Shown here piece by piece: positions 1 through 6,079 of a stretch of 11,604 bases of DNA. This DNA comes from Syntrophomonadaceae bacterium. GTDB taxonomy: Bacteria; Bacillota; Syntrophomonadia; Syntrophomonadales; Syntrophomonadaceae. The stretch lies in contig DUSB01000115.1 of the NCBI GenBank assembly GCA_012840625.1, forward strand, positions 1 to 11,604. Direction: 5' to 3'. Within the stretch, counting starts at the first letter, position 1, and the number at the start of each line of letters is the position of its first letter. A model generated the notes under the pieces. That model ran no database searches, had not been told where the DNA came from, and was given only the letters and a program-made list of their open reading frames with translations. The position numbers and the translations under genes are program-made.

Positions 1-15
1 TATACTCTTTACCGT

Positions 16-90
16 TGGGGTGTAGCCAAGCGGTAAGGCAACGGACTTTGACTCCGTCATGCGTTGGTTCGAATCCAGCCACCCCAGCCA
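16..90 (+). tRNA. tRNA-Gln (anticodon TTG)
   Basis: A full cloverleaf can be drawn. The acceptor stem TGGGGTG pairs with CACCCCA, the anticodon stem ACGGA/TCCGT encloses the loop CTTTGAC with anticodon TTG, and the T arm carries TTCGAAT. The 3' CCA is encoded. It lies 7 bp upstream of tRNA-Lys, so the two are probably co-transcribed from a promoter outside the window. Confidence 0.97.
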
Positions 91-97
91 TATTTGT

Positions 98-173
98 GGG
101 TCATTAGCTCAGTTGGCAGAGCACCTGACTTTTAATCAGGGCGTCCGGCGTTCGAGTCGCCGATGGCCCACCA
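98..173 (+). tRNA. tRNA-Lys (anticodon TTT), probable integration target
   Basis: Acceptor stem GGGTCAT pairs with ATGGCCC. The D arm is GCTC...GAGC, the anticodon stem CCTGA/TCAGG encloses CTTTTAA (anticodon TTT), the T arm is CGGCG/CGCCG, and CCA is encoded. A tyrosine integrase gene ends 75 bp downstream with its 3' end facing this gene. That is the usual arrangement when an element has inserted into the 3' end of a tRNA gene, so the 3' half of this tRNA is the likely attachment core. No second copy of the 3' end was found in the window, so the exact core is not defined. Confidence 0.97.
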
Positions 174-183
174 TAGTAGAATA

Positions 184-217
184 GGGGCTTTCAGAGATTC
201 TGGAAGCTCTTTATTTT
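184..217 (+). terminator. Intrinsic terminator after the tRNA pair
   Basis: The 9-bp stem GCTTTCAGA/TCTGGAAGC (one G-T pair) has a GAT loop and can be extended at its base by GGG/TCT. It is followed by the T-rich run TTTATTTTTG. It is well placed to end the tRNA-Gln/tRNA-Lys transcript. The opposite strand has no T-run after the stem, so it is unlikely to stop int transcription. Confidence 0.75.
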
Positions 218-222
218 TGCCA

Positions 223-264
223 TTTGACCACAATTTGACCACAAATATTAGTCTTTGTGGTCAA
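223..264. repeat. Tandem and inverted 11-bp repeats, candidate integrase arm sites
   Basis: TTTGACCACAA occurs twice in direct tandem (223-233 and 234-244). The 11-mer TTGACCACAAA (235-245) is repeated in inverted orientation at 254-264, where it also encodes the last residues of the integrase. Short repeats between a tRNA attachment site and the int gene are typical of arm-type sites bound by the integrase N-terminal domain. Binding is inferred from position and repetition only. Confidence 0.5.
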
Positions 265-1456
265 CCTTCAAAACACCTTCCAGATTGTTGACTGCTTTTC
301 TTTTTGTCTTTTCAAATATGTGAGTATAAATGTCCGCAGTAGTAGATAATTTTGCATGGCCGAGCAGTTCTTGAATGGTTTTCATATCCTCACCGGCTTC
401 TGCTAGAAGTGAAACAAAGGTATGCCTTAAAGCGTGCAACTTTCTGTGTTTTAAGTCTGCTTCACTGAGGATCTTATAATATTTCCTGTTAAAATTGGAT
501 GGCCAAAGTTTTTTACCGTCTTCTGTGCAGAATATTAAATCTTCGTCATGGTAGTGCTTGCCAAAGAATAACTTTTCCTCTGCTTGCCTGACCCGGTGTG
601 ATTTTAATTCCGCGGCCACCATAGGGATAATTGGAATAGTCCGCCTGCTCTTTGGTGTTTTAGGATCCTGGTATTCTATAGTCACTGTTTTAGTTTCGGG
701 ATCTCGCACTTCTACCAGGGTTCGATTAATGGTTAGATAAGGTTCTGCTTCGTCGAGCTCCACATCGTCCCAGTGCAGTCCTAGTATCTCCCCACGCCTT
801 AAACCTGTGGCAGCCGCTAACAGGAAGGCGGCATATAGCCGCTCTTTATGCGCTACCTCTAGGAAGTGGTTCACTTCTTCACGAGTAAAAGTTTCTACTT
901 CTTTCTGCTCACCTGGTGGAAGTGTGGTCACGTCCACAGGGTTCTTGTTTATTAGTTCCTCTCTTACTGCCTGAGATAGAGCGGCCTTTAATACAGTCCG
1001 GGTATACTGCACTGTACGTCTTGAAAGCCCGGTTCCATCCTTGCCGCCTTCTTCCAGTAGGTAAATAAAGCAGGCTTGAATATCGTTTGCCTGTAGCTTC
1101 TTCAGGGGGATATTTCCCAGGTGCGGTTTAATGTAAAGTCTTATAAGCATCTCATAGCTTTCATAGGTGGTGGGTCTGAGCTTAACCTTCATGTACCGTT
1201 CTAGCCAGGCATCCAGCCATTCACCCAGTGTGCTATTATGTGGCTCGATATATACTCCTAGGTGCATCTTAGCTCTGGCTGTGTCCAGCTTCTCTTTTGC
1301 TTCTTTTCGAGTTTTGCCATAAAAGCATTGCAGCTTAGGTTTGCCGGTTTCTGCATCATACCCGGTCAATAACCGCGCCTCCCAGCGTCCGTCCTTTCGC
1401 TTCCTGATGGTTCCGTCATGATTATCTCGCCGTGTTCTTTTCTTCTCTTTGCCCAT
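248..1456 (-). CDS. int: Tyrosine recombinase (element integrase), tRNA-Lys type
   Basis: Site-specific DNA recombinase expected to integrate and, with an excisionase, excise the surrounding element. The basic N-terminus (about 1-65, rich in Lys/Arg, motif DGTIRKRKDGRWEARL) fits an AP2-like arm-binding domain. Residues about 75-170 form the SAM-like core-binding domain, and about 190-395 the catalytic domain. The catalytic set is complete: R220 in TGLRRGE, K266 in PKTPKS, H341 and R344 in HALRH, H367 in LLGHAKL and the nucleophile Y377 in DIYTHI. At 402 aa it has normal length for phage and ICE integrases. The ATG is supported by AGGAG 8 nt upstream. It is the last gene of the minus-strand module and its end abuts tRNA-Lys. 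Confidence 0.95.
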   Translation of the reverse strand: MGKEKKRTRRDNHDGTIRKRKDGRWEARLLTGYDAETGKPKLQCFYGKTRKEAKEKLDTARAKMHLGVYIEPHNSTLGEWLDAWLERYMKVKLRPTTYESYEMLIRLYIKPHLGNIPLKKLQANDIQACFIYLLEEGGKDGTGLSRRTVQYTRTVLKAALSQAVREELINKNPVDVTTLPPGEQKEVETFTREEVNHFLEVAHKERLYAAFLLAAATGLRRGEILGLHWDDVELDEAEPYLTINRTLVEVRDPETKTVTIEYQDPKTPKSRRTIPIIPMVAAELKSHRVRQAEEKLFFGKHYHDEDLIFCTEDGKKLWPSNFNRKYYKILSEADLKHRKLHALRHTFVSLLAEAGEDMKTIQELLGHAKLSTTADIYTHIFEKTKRKAVNNLEGVLKVDHKD

Positions 1457-1554
1457 TTGCTCTTCTCCTTTCTAATTGCCCTGCCTTCAACAACATGTAC
1501 TAATGTCAGCAAATCCATCAGGCTCGGATTAAACTTCCCCGCCAAATTATATTG

Positions 1555-1617
1555 TTAGGCGGACTTGGCGGTCTTCCATAAAGCCCGTTCTTTCGAGGTT
1601 AGTCCCAAGTCCGCCAT
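1555..1617 (-). other. 11-bp inverted repeat enclosing a possible 20-codon ORF between ATPase and int
   Basis: GGCGGACTTGG (1558-1568) is repeated inverted at 1605-1615, so the transcript can fold into an 11-bp stem with a 36-nt loop. The same interval reads on the minus strand as ATG...TAA for MADLGLTSKERALWKTAKSA, with the stem arms lying in the first and last codons. No good ribosome binding site precedes the ATG. A shorter 7-bp stem (ATGCGCG 1616-1622 with CGCGCAT 1640-1646) overlaps the ATPase stop. It may be a structured RNA segment between the two genes, a small peptide gene, or neither. Confidence 0.35.
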
Positions 1618-1645
1618 GCGCGCCAACATTGCCGAGTTTCGCGCA

Positions 1646-2710
1646 TTAAAGTTGGGGCCAGTACCATGTTCCATCATTCGAAAATGCTCTAAAACCCAGT
1701 TTTGTTTTTGCCCGTTCTAGCGTTCGTTTTTTTATACCCACTTGTTCTGCCTGCATTTTCACTTCGTTTGCCGTTACGGGCCCATCGGATAAAACCTCAT
1801 TTAAGAACTCTATTGCCCTATCCAATTCTGCTTTTTTATCTTTGCTATTTCTGCCTGGCGTTGCCAAAATATCTTCAACCGTGCAGTTGCTTGTTCCGGT
1901 CCAAACTAAACCTTTTTCTGGCTCAATGTTGAAATTTAGCGTTGCGCCCTTTTCGGCACAACTGCTTTTTGTGTGTGCCATGGCTTTTTTACCACTGGGC
2001 TCCTCACCTACCAGGATTACAGATCTTGCTGCTGCGGTAAGATCAATACTGCCTATACCTCTATATAGAGCTTTACTTCCCTCACTTTTTGACAGATGGC
2101 GTATACTCATTATTGCACATTCATACTCTTCGGCTACTTGCGCCAAGCGCATCATTACCGGTCTGGTCTCATTTGCTCGATGCAAATCAATATCTCCAAT
2201 ATACGCTTGAAGGGGATCAATCACCACCATTATGGGTTTAACCTTTTCCAAAGCTATGCGTAATACGCTGATGTCTGCAAGAGTAAAAGCCTGCTCCTGT
2301 TCCTGATCCTCACTCTTTCGCCACCCAGTCATGCAATATATTTTGCTCCTGTCTGCTCCCATCCTCTCCAAGCGCGGAGCCAATGTGTCGCTCAATCCAT
2401 CCTCCGCCGACATAAAAAGAACATTTTTAACTTGCATACCGATACTGTCTTGTCCAGGTAATGACCAACCTTTCGATATAGCTGCACATATACTCAAAGC
2501 TAAAAAGGTCTTCCCCAGCCCTGGATCACCTTCCAAAAGCGTCAGCTTGCCTATAGGTATATAGGGCTCCCACAGAAATTTAACTTCTTCGGGTTCTACA
2601 TCCGCAAGATTAATTATCGATGGGATCAATTTGGCTTTCATTTTTTTTTGTTCTTTCTTATGCCGTTCCTCCTCATCAACACACCGGGCTGCAAGTTCAT
2701 CTATATTCAT
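1646..2710 (-). CDS. RepA-like P-loop ATPase (AAA_25/RecA-like fold)
   Basis: Probable DNA-dependent ATPase or replicative helicase of the RepA/KaiC-like superfamily carried by phages, plasmids and integrative elements. From the chosen start it has 354 aa. Walker A is GDPGLGKT at 61-68 and Walker B is IMVVIDPL at about 160-167. A conserved RHLSKSEGSKALYRGIGS stretch follows at about 204-221. The last ~65 residues (VTANEVKMQAEQVGIKKRTLERAKTKLG) look like a winged-helix module. I prefer ATG at 2710 (MNIDELAARC) over the upstream TTG at 2734: it overlaps the end of the preceding gene by 14 nt, which fits translational coupling, and the TTG has no ribosome binding site. It could let the element replicate after excision. 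No primase or origin was recognised next to it. Confidence 0.85.
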   Translation of the reverse strand: MNIDELAARCVDEEERHKKEQKKMKAKLIPSIINLADVEPEEVKFLWEPYIPIGKLTLLEGDPGLGKTFLALSICAAISKGWSLPGQDSIGMQVKNVLFMSAEDGLSDTLAPRLERMGADRSKIYCMTGWRKSEDQEQEQAFTLADISVLRIALEKVKPIMVVIDPLQAYIGDIDLHRANETRPVMMRLAQVAEEYECAIMSIRHLSKSEGSKALYRGIGSIDLTAAARSVILVGEEPSGKKAMAHTKSSCAEKGATLNFNIEPEKGLVWTGTSNCTVEDILATPGRNSKDKKAELDRAIEFLNEVLSDGPVTANEVKMQAEQVGIKKRTLERAKTKLGFRAFSNDGTWYWPQL

Positions 2711-2900
2711 GAACAACACCCAGACTTTCTTCAACTAACATTAAGGCATATTCTTCTTTAGTTTTTAAGGCCCAAACAACTGCAAGTCGATCCAGGCAAG
2801 ATTCTGAATAAATAGTACCAATCACTAGGAAAGTCCATCTTTCGATACGAATTAATCTTTTGATTTCATTGACAAAAGTGTTATGCTTATAAAAAGTCAA
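2697..2900 (-). CDS. Small hypothetical protein, 67 aa, TTG start
   Basis: Not recognised. The frame is longer upstream, but the start is fixed by the ribosome binding site: AAAGGAA lies just before a TTG codon at 2900, giving a product beginning (M)TFYKHNTFVNEIKRLIRI and ending SLGVVHEYR. No long hydrophobic segment or metal motif is visible, and the second half is mixed acidic and basic, probably helical. It lies between the excisionase-like gene and the ATPase and overlaps the latter by 14 nt, so it belongs to the same transcription unit. A GC-rich hairpin sits immediately upstream of its ribosome binding site. Coding is supported by signal, spacing and overlap rather than homology. Confidence 0.6.
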   Translation of the reverse strand: MTFYKHNTFVNEIKRLIRIERWTFLVIGTIYSESCLDRLAVVWALKTKEEYALMLVEESLGVVHEYR

Positions 2901-2915
2901 AATAAATTCCTTTCC

Positions 2916-2945
2916 GCCCGGGTTGGCGAACCCGGGCTTATTTTT
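2916..2945 (+). terminator. 9-bp GC-rich hairpin followed by T-run
   Basis: GCCCGGGTT (2916-2924), loop GGCG, AACCCGGGC (2929-2937), then TTATTTTTG on the plus strand. This is a canonical intrinsic terminator for plus-strand transcription, although no plus-strand gene lies upstream. On the minus strand the same stem sits between the excisionase-like gene and the 67-aa gene, directly before the AAAGGAA ribosome binding site. There it could instead act as an RNA processing, stability or translation-control structure. Confidence 0.6.
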
Positions 2946-2953
2946 GAGAACAA

Positions 2954-3157
2954 TTATATTGTGCGCTTGAGATCCTGTTCGGTGTGTTCGCAAACCCACC
3001 GCTGTAAACCTTCCCGACTGATCCGTATGCTTTTCCCTATTCGCATCGCCGGGAAACCTTCAGATTTGCTTAATTCGTAGGCCTTGGTGATGCCAATCCC
3101 CAAAAACGGAGCTAACTCTCTTGGGCCGAAAAATGCTGGCAAGTCTCCCCAATCCAT
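2954..3157 (-). CDS. Excisionase / AlpA-like helix-turn-helix protein
   Basis: Small DNA-binding protein (67 aa from the ATG) with a MerR/excisionase-type winged-helix: FFGPRELAPFLGIGITKAYELSKSEGFPAMRIGKSIRISREGLQRWV. The helix-turn-helix followed by the IGKSIRISREGLQRW wing is characteristic of the family. Such proteins bend attachment-site DNA to favour excision or activate element genes. It is the first gene of the minus-strand module ending in int. The ATG at 3157 has only a weak purine stretch upstream. The strongest signal, GGAGG at 3202-3206, is 8 nt from an in-frame ATC at 3193. Initiation there would add 12 residues (xTKQANQKKKTD), so the true N-terminus is uncertain. Confidence 0.85.
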   Translation of the reverse strand: MDWGDLPAFFGPRELAPFLGIGITKAYELSKSEGFPAMRIGKSIRISREGLQRWVCEHTEQDLKRTI

Positions 3158-3193
3158 ATCTGTTTTCTTCTTTTGATTTGCTTGTTTAGTGAT

Positions 3194-3774
3194 CTTTAAT
3201 TCCTCCTTTTAATAAGTAATAATGAATAACAATGCCTGTGAATACTATGTTACTACCTGTTGGTTATAACGTAAGGGTAACTCTGCAGTAACGTAGCTAT
3301 TAAAACACGACTGATTGCTACCTAGACCTTCCTGTATCCGATTTGTCATCAGAATTTATTCAGTAAAATAGGTAATTGCGGCGGGATTAAAAAGAAGGGA
3401 AATATAGTAGAGACAATTCTGTGGATGAGATCTTAAGTTTTCGAATGGAGCCGCCAGGTTGATCCGGCATCATAGAATGATCTGGCTGGTTTCTAATGGC
3501 CTTCCTGTTCTCCTGCATGTCTCTGGCAAAGCGTGACAAAGAATAGCTCAATTTTAAGTCTAATAAAAAAAGTAGCCAGACGCGTTAGGGATTCCACAGA
3601 CGGAGTATATCAATATCAGGGGGTGACGTGGATCTGTAATAATCCCGTAGCAGCATCTTCCCCCGCACTTTAACTGTACTGTATTTTCTTCTTGTATAAC
3701 CGATACTTTGATGGGGTAATAGTGGTAAAATAAGGGTAGAGGTCGGGAAATACCTACCCAGTGGGAGGGGGAAT
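3194..3774. promoter_or_regulatory. 580-bp divergent control region between xis-like gene and XRE regulator
   Basis: No convincing gene is seen. It separates the minus-strand module from the plus-strand regulator, so both promoters should lie here, but no clean -35/-10 pair stands out. Near the minus-strand gene, TAACGTA is repeated at 3267-3273 and 3289-3295 (22 bp apart, about two helical turns). These overlap GTTAC/GTAAC half-sites at 3249, 3277 and 3288. A dyad CCAG-N3-GATC ... GATC-N3-CTGG lies near 3450-3490. Either cluster could be an operator for the XRE protein. Assignment is by position only. Confidence 0.35.
3734..3759 (+). promoter_or_regulatory. Hairpin or operator just upstream of the XRE gene
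   Basis: GGGTA pairs with TACCC and, after a 2-nt bulge, GGT pairs with ACC around the loop CGGGAAAT. The structure ends 3 nt before the GGGAGGGGG ribosome binding site. It may be an autoregulatory operator or a leader hairpin. No -10 box is clear, so its position relative to the transcription start is unknown. Confidence 0.35.
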
Positions 3775-4371
3775 ATGAGCGAAAATATTGGTAAGAGAGT
3801 TAAAACCATCCGAACTATCCGCGGCATGACACAGAAGCAGCTGGCTACACAAGCTGCGATCTCCCGGTCGTATCTCGCTGATATTGAGAGCGGTCGTTAT
3901 AATCCTAGTCTTGGCACGTTACAGGATATCGCTAACGCTCTCAACGTCTCAATTGATCTTCTTACCGGGGAGTTAGCTACTGAGATCATAGAAGATCGTC
4001 TGGAAGAGTTGAACATGACCCTCGAGGAAGTTTCTGCGAAAGCTAACGTGCCACTGAACTGGCTTGAAAGTCTAAACAGTTTTTCCCCATGGGGCATCGA
4101 GAATGAGCAGAGCTATACTTGGATCACACAGGTTGCTGAGGTGCTTAACCTACCCGGTGGCTTACTACGCGCTGCTCTGGCACGGCAGGAAGTACCTACG
4201 TATGACGGATCGCGGAGTAGAGTTGTACATACTACTGTGCCGATGGTCGGAATCGTCCCAGCGGATGCGGTAGAAGCCGTTGAGGGTATTGAGAAATGGG
4301 ATATAGTACCTCTTGATCAAGGGAACGCCCTAGTACTAATGGTGAAAGTTCGCATGAAAAAAGGAGAGTAA
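3775..4371 (+). CDS. XRE-family transcriptional regulator, likely element repressor
   Basis: 198-aa DNA-binding protein. Residues 5-63 form a classic Cro/CI-type helix-turn-helix (IGKRVKTIRTIRGMTQKQLA followed by ISRSYLADIESGRYNPS and TLQDIANALNVSIDLL). Residues about 70-138 resemble a second, degenerate copy of the same fold (RLEELNMTLEEVSAKANVPL ... VAEVLNLPGGLLRAAL). The C-terminal ~45 residues (VGIVPADAVEAVEGIEKWD) form a short domain. No Ser/Lys protease dyad of LexA/CI type is apparent, so cleavage-based induction is not supported. The GGGAGGGGG site places the ATG well. It is transcribed away from the xis-int module, as an element repressor would be. Its targets are inferred. Confidence 0.85.
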   Translation: MSENIGKRVKTIRTIRGMTQKQLATQAAISRSYLADIESGRYNPSLGTLQDIANALNVSIDLLTGELATEIIEDRLEELNMTLEEVSAKANVPLNWLESLNSFSPWGIENEQSYTWITQVAEVLNLPGGLLRAALARQEVPTYDGSRSRVVHTTVPMVGIVPADAVEAVEGIEKWDIVPLDQGNALVLMVKVRMKKGE

Positions 4372-4377
4372 TCATAC

Positions 4378-4514
4378 GTGGCTAGATCTGCTGAAAATAA
4401 CTGGTTCCGCATCAAAAGTTAGCTGTTGCCCATCCAACTGAAGGTGAAGTAGCCTGGTGCCACTCCTGCAAATGTTCTCCAATTCATGGAATATACAGAA
4501 AAGCCCAGCTTTAG
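4378..4514 (+). pseudogene. Small Cys-rich ORF, apparently frameshifted
   Basis: Seven bases after the regulator stop, a GTG preceded by AAAGGAGAG opens a frame VARSAENNWFRIKS that stops at 4420-4422. A different frame continues directly from 4422 as AVAHPTEGEVAWCHSCKCSP to IHGIYRKAQL and a stop at 4512-4514. The two parts read as one ~38-residue protein with a CxxCxC cluster, broken by a one-base slip near 4420. The last codons run into the terminator hairpin at 4501. The family is not recognised, and the coding claim rests on residue pattern and position. Confidence 0.35.
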
Positions 4515-4522
4515 CCGGGCTT
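4501..4522 (+). terminator. Hairpin AAGCCC...GGGCTT after regulator operon
   Basis: AAGCCC pairs with GGGCTT, and an inner GC/GC pair beyond one A-C mismatch encloses the loop TTTA. No long T-run follows directly, but a second hairpin at 4528 does. Together they probably end the plus-strand regulator transcript. Confidence 0.5.
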
Positions 4523-4527
4523 GCCTC

Positions 4528-4554
4528 TTAATTGCTTTACAAGCAATTAATTTT
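4528..4554. terminator. Perfect 10-bp hairpin with TTTT tail
   Basis: TTAATTGCTT (4528-4537), loop TAC, AAGCAATTAA (4541-4550), then TTTTC. Because of the symmetric AT-rich base, it may act on both converging transcripts: the regulator from the left and the 41-aa ORF from the right. Confidence 0.6.
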
Positions 4555-4621
4555 CAAACTATATAATAATACATCCTAATATAAATAAAAGCTTCCAAAA
4601 CGCAAAATAGAAGCTGGTAAT

Positions 4622-4747
4622 TTAATCTTCTCTGTCTCTTATGGCCTCCAGCTGGGCAGGGAGAGCTAATTCTGCCATTAATTGATTTTCCTCGGAGGTT
4701 TCCAGATAACCTAAAATTAATTTTAAAATCTCACTCTCTTTCAACAT
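4622..4747 (-). CDS. Small acidic protein, 41 aa
   Basis: The frame starts with ATG and encodes MLKESEILKLILGYLETSEE through MAELALPAQLEAIRDRED. AAGGAG lies 12 nt before the ATG, a long but usable distance. The product is Leu/Glu-rich and predicted helical. It has no Cys, no signal peptide and no obvious membrane span. The upstream frame closes with TAA overlapping the ATG (TAATG), hinting at a coupled or decayed partner, but that frame has no standard start. The 3' end converges on the hairpin at 4528-4550. Function and family are unknown. Confidence 0.5.
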   Translation of the reverse strand: MLKESEILKLILGYLETSEENQLMAELALPAQLEAIRDRED

Positions 4748-5151
4748 TAGCGGTAACTACTCCTTTTCTTTTTTAGGTGGCTTATAGATTCACGTCTTTC
4801 GATTAATTCTTTAATTGCATTTTGATTTTTCTTCTATTAATTATAAATAATGCTACATCAGAGTCAAGATAGGCTTCATCCAAGTAAGTATTTCTATTGA
4901 TGCATCAATAGAAATACTTATTAATTTCTCAGACCTATCCTACCCTTATTGTTATTTGTCTTGGTAGTTTGCTTTTCATAAGCTACACCTCCAAAATCCA
5001 GTCTGTTTTCACCTTCAGTTCCATCATGCCACATGGCGTATAACCCTAAGCAGTTGAATTACCGATTTGCAGTTTAATTATTGTATTTTCCTTCTATAAC
5101 AGTATTTGTATCCCAGCCTCTAATAATCCACCTATCCCCTTATCTTCCGAG
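4748..5151. other. AT-rich intergenic region with a palindrome and tiny ORFs
   Basis: No established gene is seen. The minus strand holds two overlapping tiny frames. One is ATG at 4979 with an excellent GGAGGTG site, encoding 14 residues MKSKLPRQITIRVG. The other is ATG at 5034, encoding 37 residues beginning MWHDGTEGENRLDFGGVAYE, whose TAA (4921-4923) touches the 36-bp palindrome at 4885-4920. The longer one reads like the tail of a decayed gene, since its frame is open about 10 codons further upstream without a start. Neither can be assigned. Confidence 0.3.
4885..4920. repeat. 36-bp perfect palindrome, no spacer
   Basis: The 18-nt half TAAGTATTTCTATTGATG is followed by its exact reverse complement, centred on TGCA at 4901-4904. 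Outside it, GATAGG (near 4868) and CCTATC (near 4934) form a further inverted pair. It directly follows the stop of the 37-codon frame on the minus strand and lies about 230 bp downstream of the second recombinase. No T-run follows on either strand, so it is not a textbook terminator. Confidence 0.9.
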
Positions 5152-6057
5152 TTAGATGAGCTTCTCTAAAGCCCGTATTCGTTCTTCTTGGCTGTTCTCT
5201 ACATAAAGTCTGGTGGTGTTTATATTCTCGTGCCTAGCTAATTCTGCAATGGTCTGAATGTTAACCCCGGCATCAGCAAGATTCTTGCAAAATGAATGCC
5301 TGAACCGATGGCAGTTGACCTGTTCCATGCTTGCCAGATCAGCATATTTATTGACCATAACCTGAATACCTCTTGAAGTCAGTTTGCCGGATCTTTCAGA
5401 TACAAACAGGTAAGGGGACTCAAGGTAGTATCCCTTTTCCAGATCCTGTCGATATTTTAGCCACTTTTTTAAGTTCTTGCTATGCCTGTCAATCAAAATT
5501 ACGGTTGCATATTTTCCATGCTTGCCTTCCCGAATAGTAATCTCCATATGTCCGTTTGTCTTGATATCCTCAATTTTCAATTCTTCAACTTCACTGACGC
5601 GAAGTCCGCAATAAAGCATCAAGTCAATAATTGCCAGGTTCCGAAGGCGTCTGAATTCATTCTTTTCTAATTCTACATAACTGATAAAACGCTGCTGTTC
5701 TTCCTTGGTTAACCACTTACTTACCCCTTTTGTCTGTTCGGTTGACTTTAGTTTTTGTAGCTTGATTCTAGTCATAGGATTGTCATTGATATAAGTCTTT
5801 TCGCAAAGGAAAGCAAAATATGTTTTCAGACCGGCAGTGCTTTTATTAATGGTTGCCTGAGAGCGGTTTAGGTGGTGCTTCATATAACCCAGGTATTCCT
5901 TCACATCTATAGGTTTTATTTCAGCAATGTTTTGCTTTTCGGTAGATGCTGTGAGCCATTCTGTAAATTGATTCACGATTGTCTGATAAGCCCTTATGGT
6001 TTTCTCATCTTTTCCTTCTTCATATAGCCATTCAGTAAATTCTTCTATATGACTCAT
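5152..6057 (-). CDS. XerC/D- or TnpI-like tyrosine recombinase
   Basis: 301-aa tyrosine recombinase. Residues 1-100 form the SAM-like core-binding domain (EEFTEWLYEEGKDEKTIRAY ... LKTYFAFLCEKTYINDNP), and 115-300 the catalytic domain. All key residues are present: R153 in GLRVSE, K179 in REGKHGK, H250 and R253 in CHRFRH, H276 in LARHENI and the nucleophile Y285 in TTRLYVEN. It lacks the arm-binding N-terminal domain of the first integrase, and its length matches Xer and TnpI proteins. The ATG at 6057 has a poor ribosome binding site. An array of recombinase-type repeats lies 23-125 bp upstream, overlapping the probable promoter. The enzyme may therefore act at that site and repress itself. 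It could be a resolvase, an inversion enzyme or a Xer-type element integrase. Partner DNA is unknown. Confidence 0.9.
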   Translation of the reverse strand: MSHIEEFTEWLYEEGKDEKTIRAYQTIVNQFTEWLTASTEKQNIAEIKPIDVKEYLGYMKHHLNRSQATINKSTAGLKTYFAFLCEKTYINDNPMTRIKLQKLKSTEQTKGVSKWLTKEEQQRFISYVELEKNEFRRLRNLAIIDLMLYCGLRVSEVEELKIEDIKTNGHMEITIREGKHGKYATVILIDRHSKNLKKWLKYRQDLEKGYYLESPYLFVSERSGKLTSRGIQVMVNKYADLASMEQVNCHRFRHSFCKNLADAGVNIQTIAELARHENINTTRLYVENSQEERIRALEKLI

Positions 6058-6079
6058 GGAAGTCTCATTTCATTTTCGA

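Noticed and set aside
1702..2564. Plus-strand frames of 76, 122 and 77 codons
   Set aside because: They are antisense to the RepA-like ATPase, whose motifs fix the coding strand.
3585..3827. An 80-aa minus-strand frame upstream of the XRE gene
   Set aside because: It overlaps the XRE start and ribosome binding site on the opposite strand, with a low-complexity hydrophobic and basic composition and no start signal.
4501..4550. CRISPR-like or att repeat
   Set aside because: These are two unrelated hairpins followed by AT-rich sequence. No regularly spaced repeats exist anywhere in the window.
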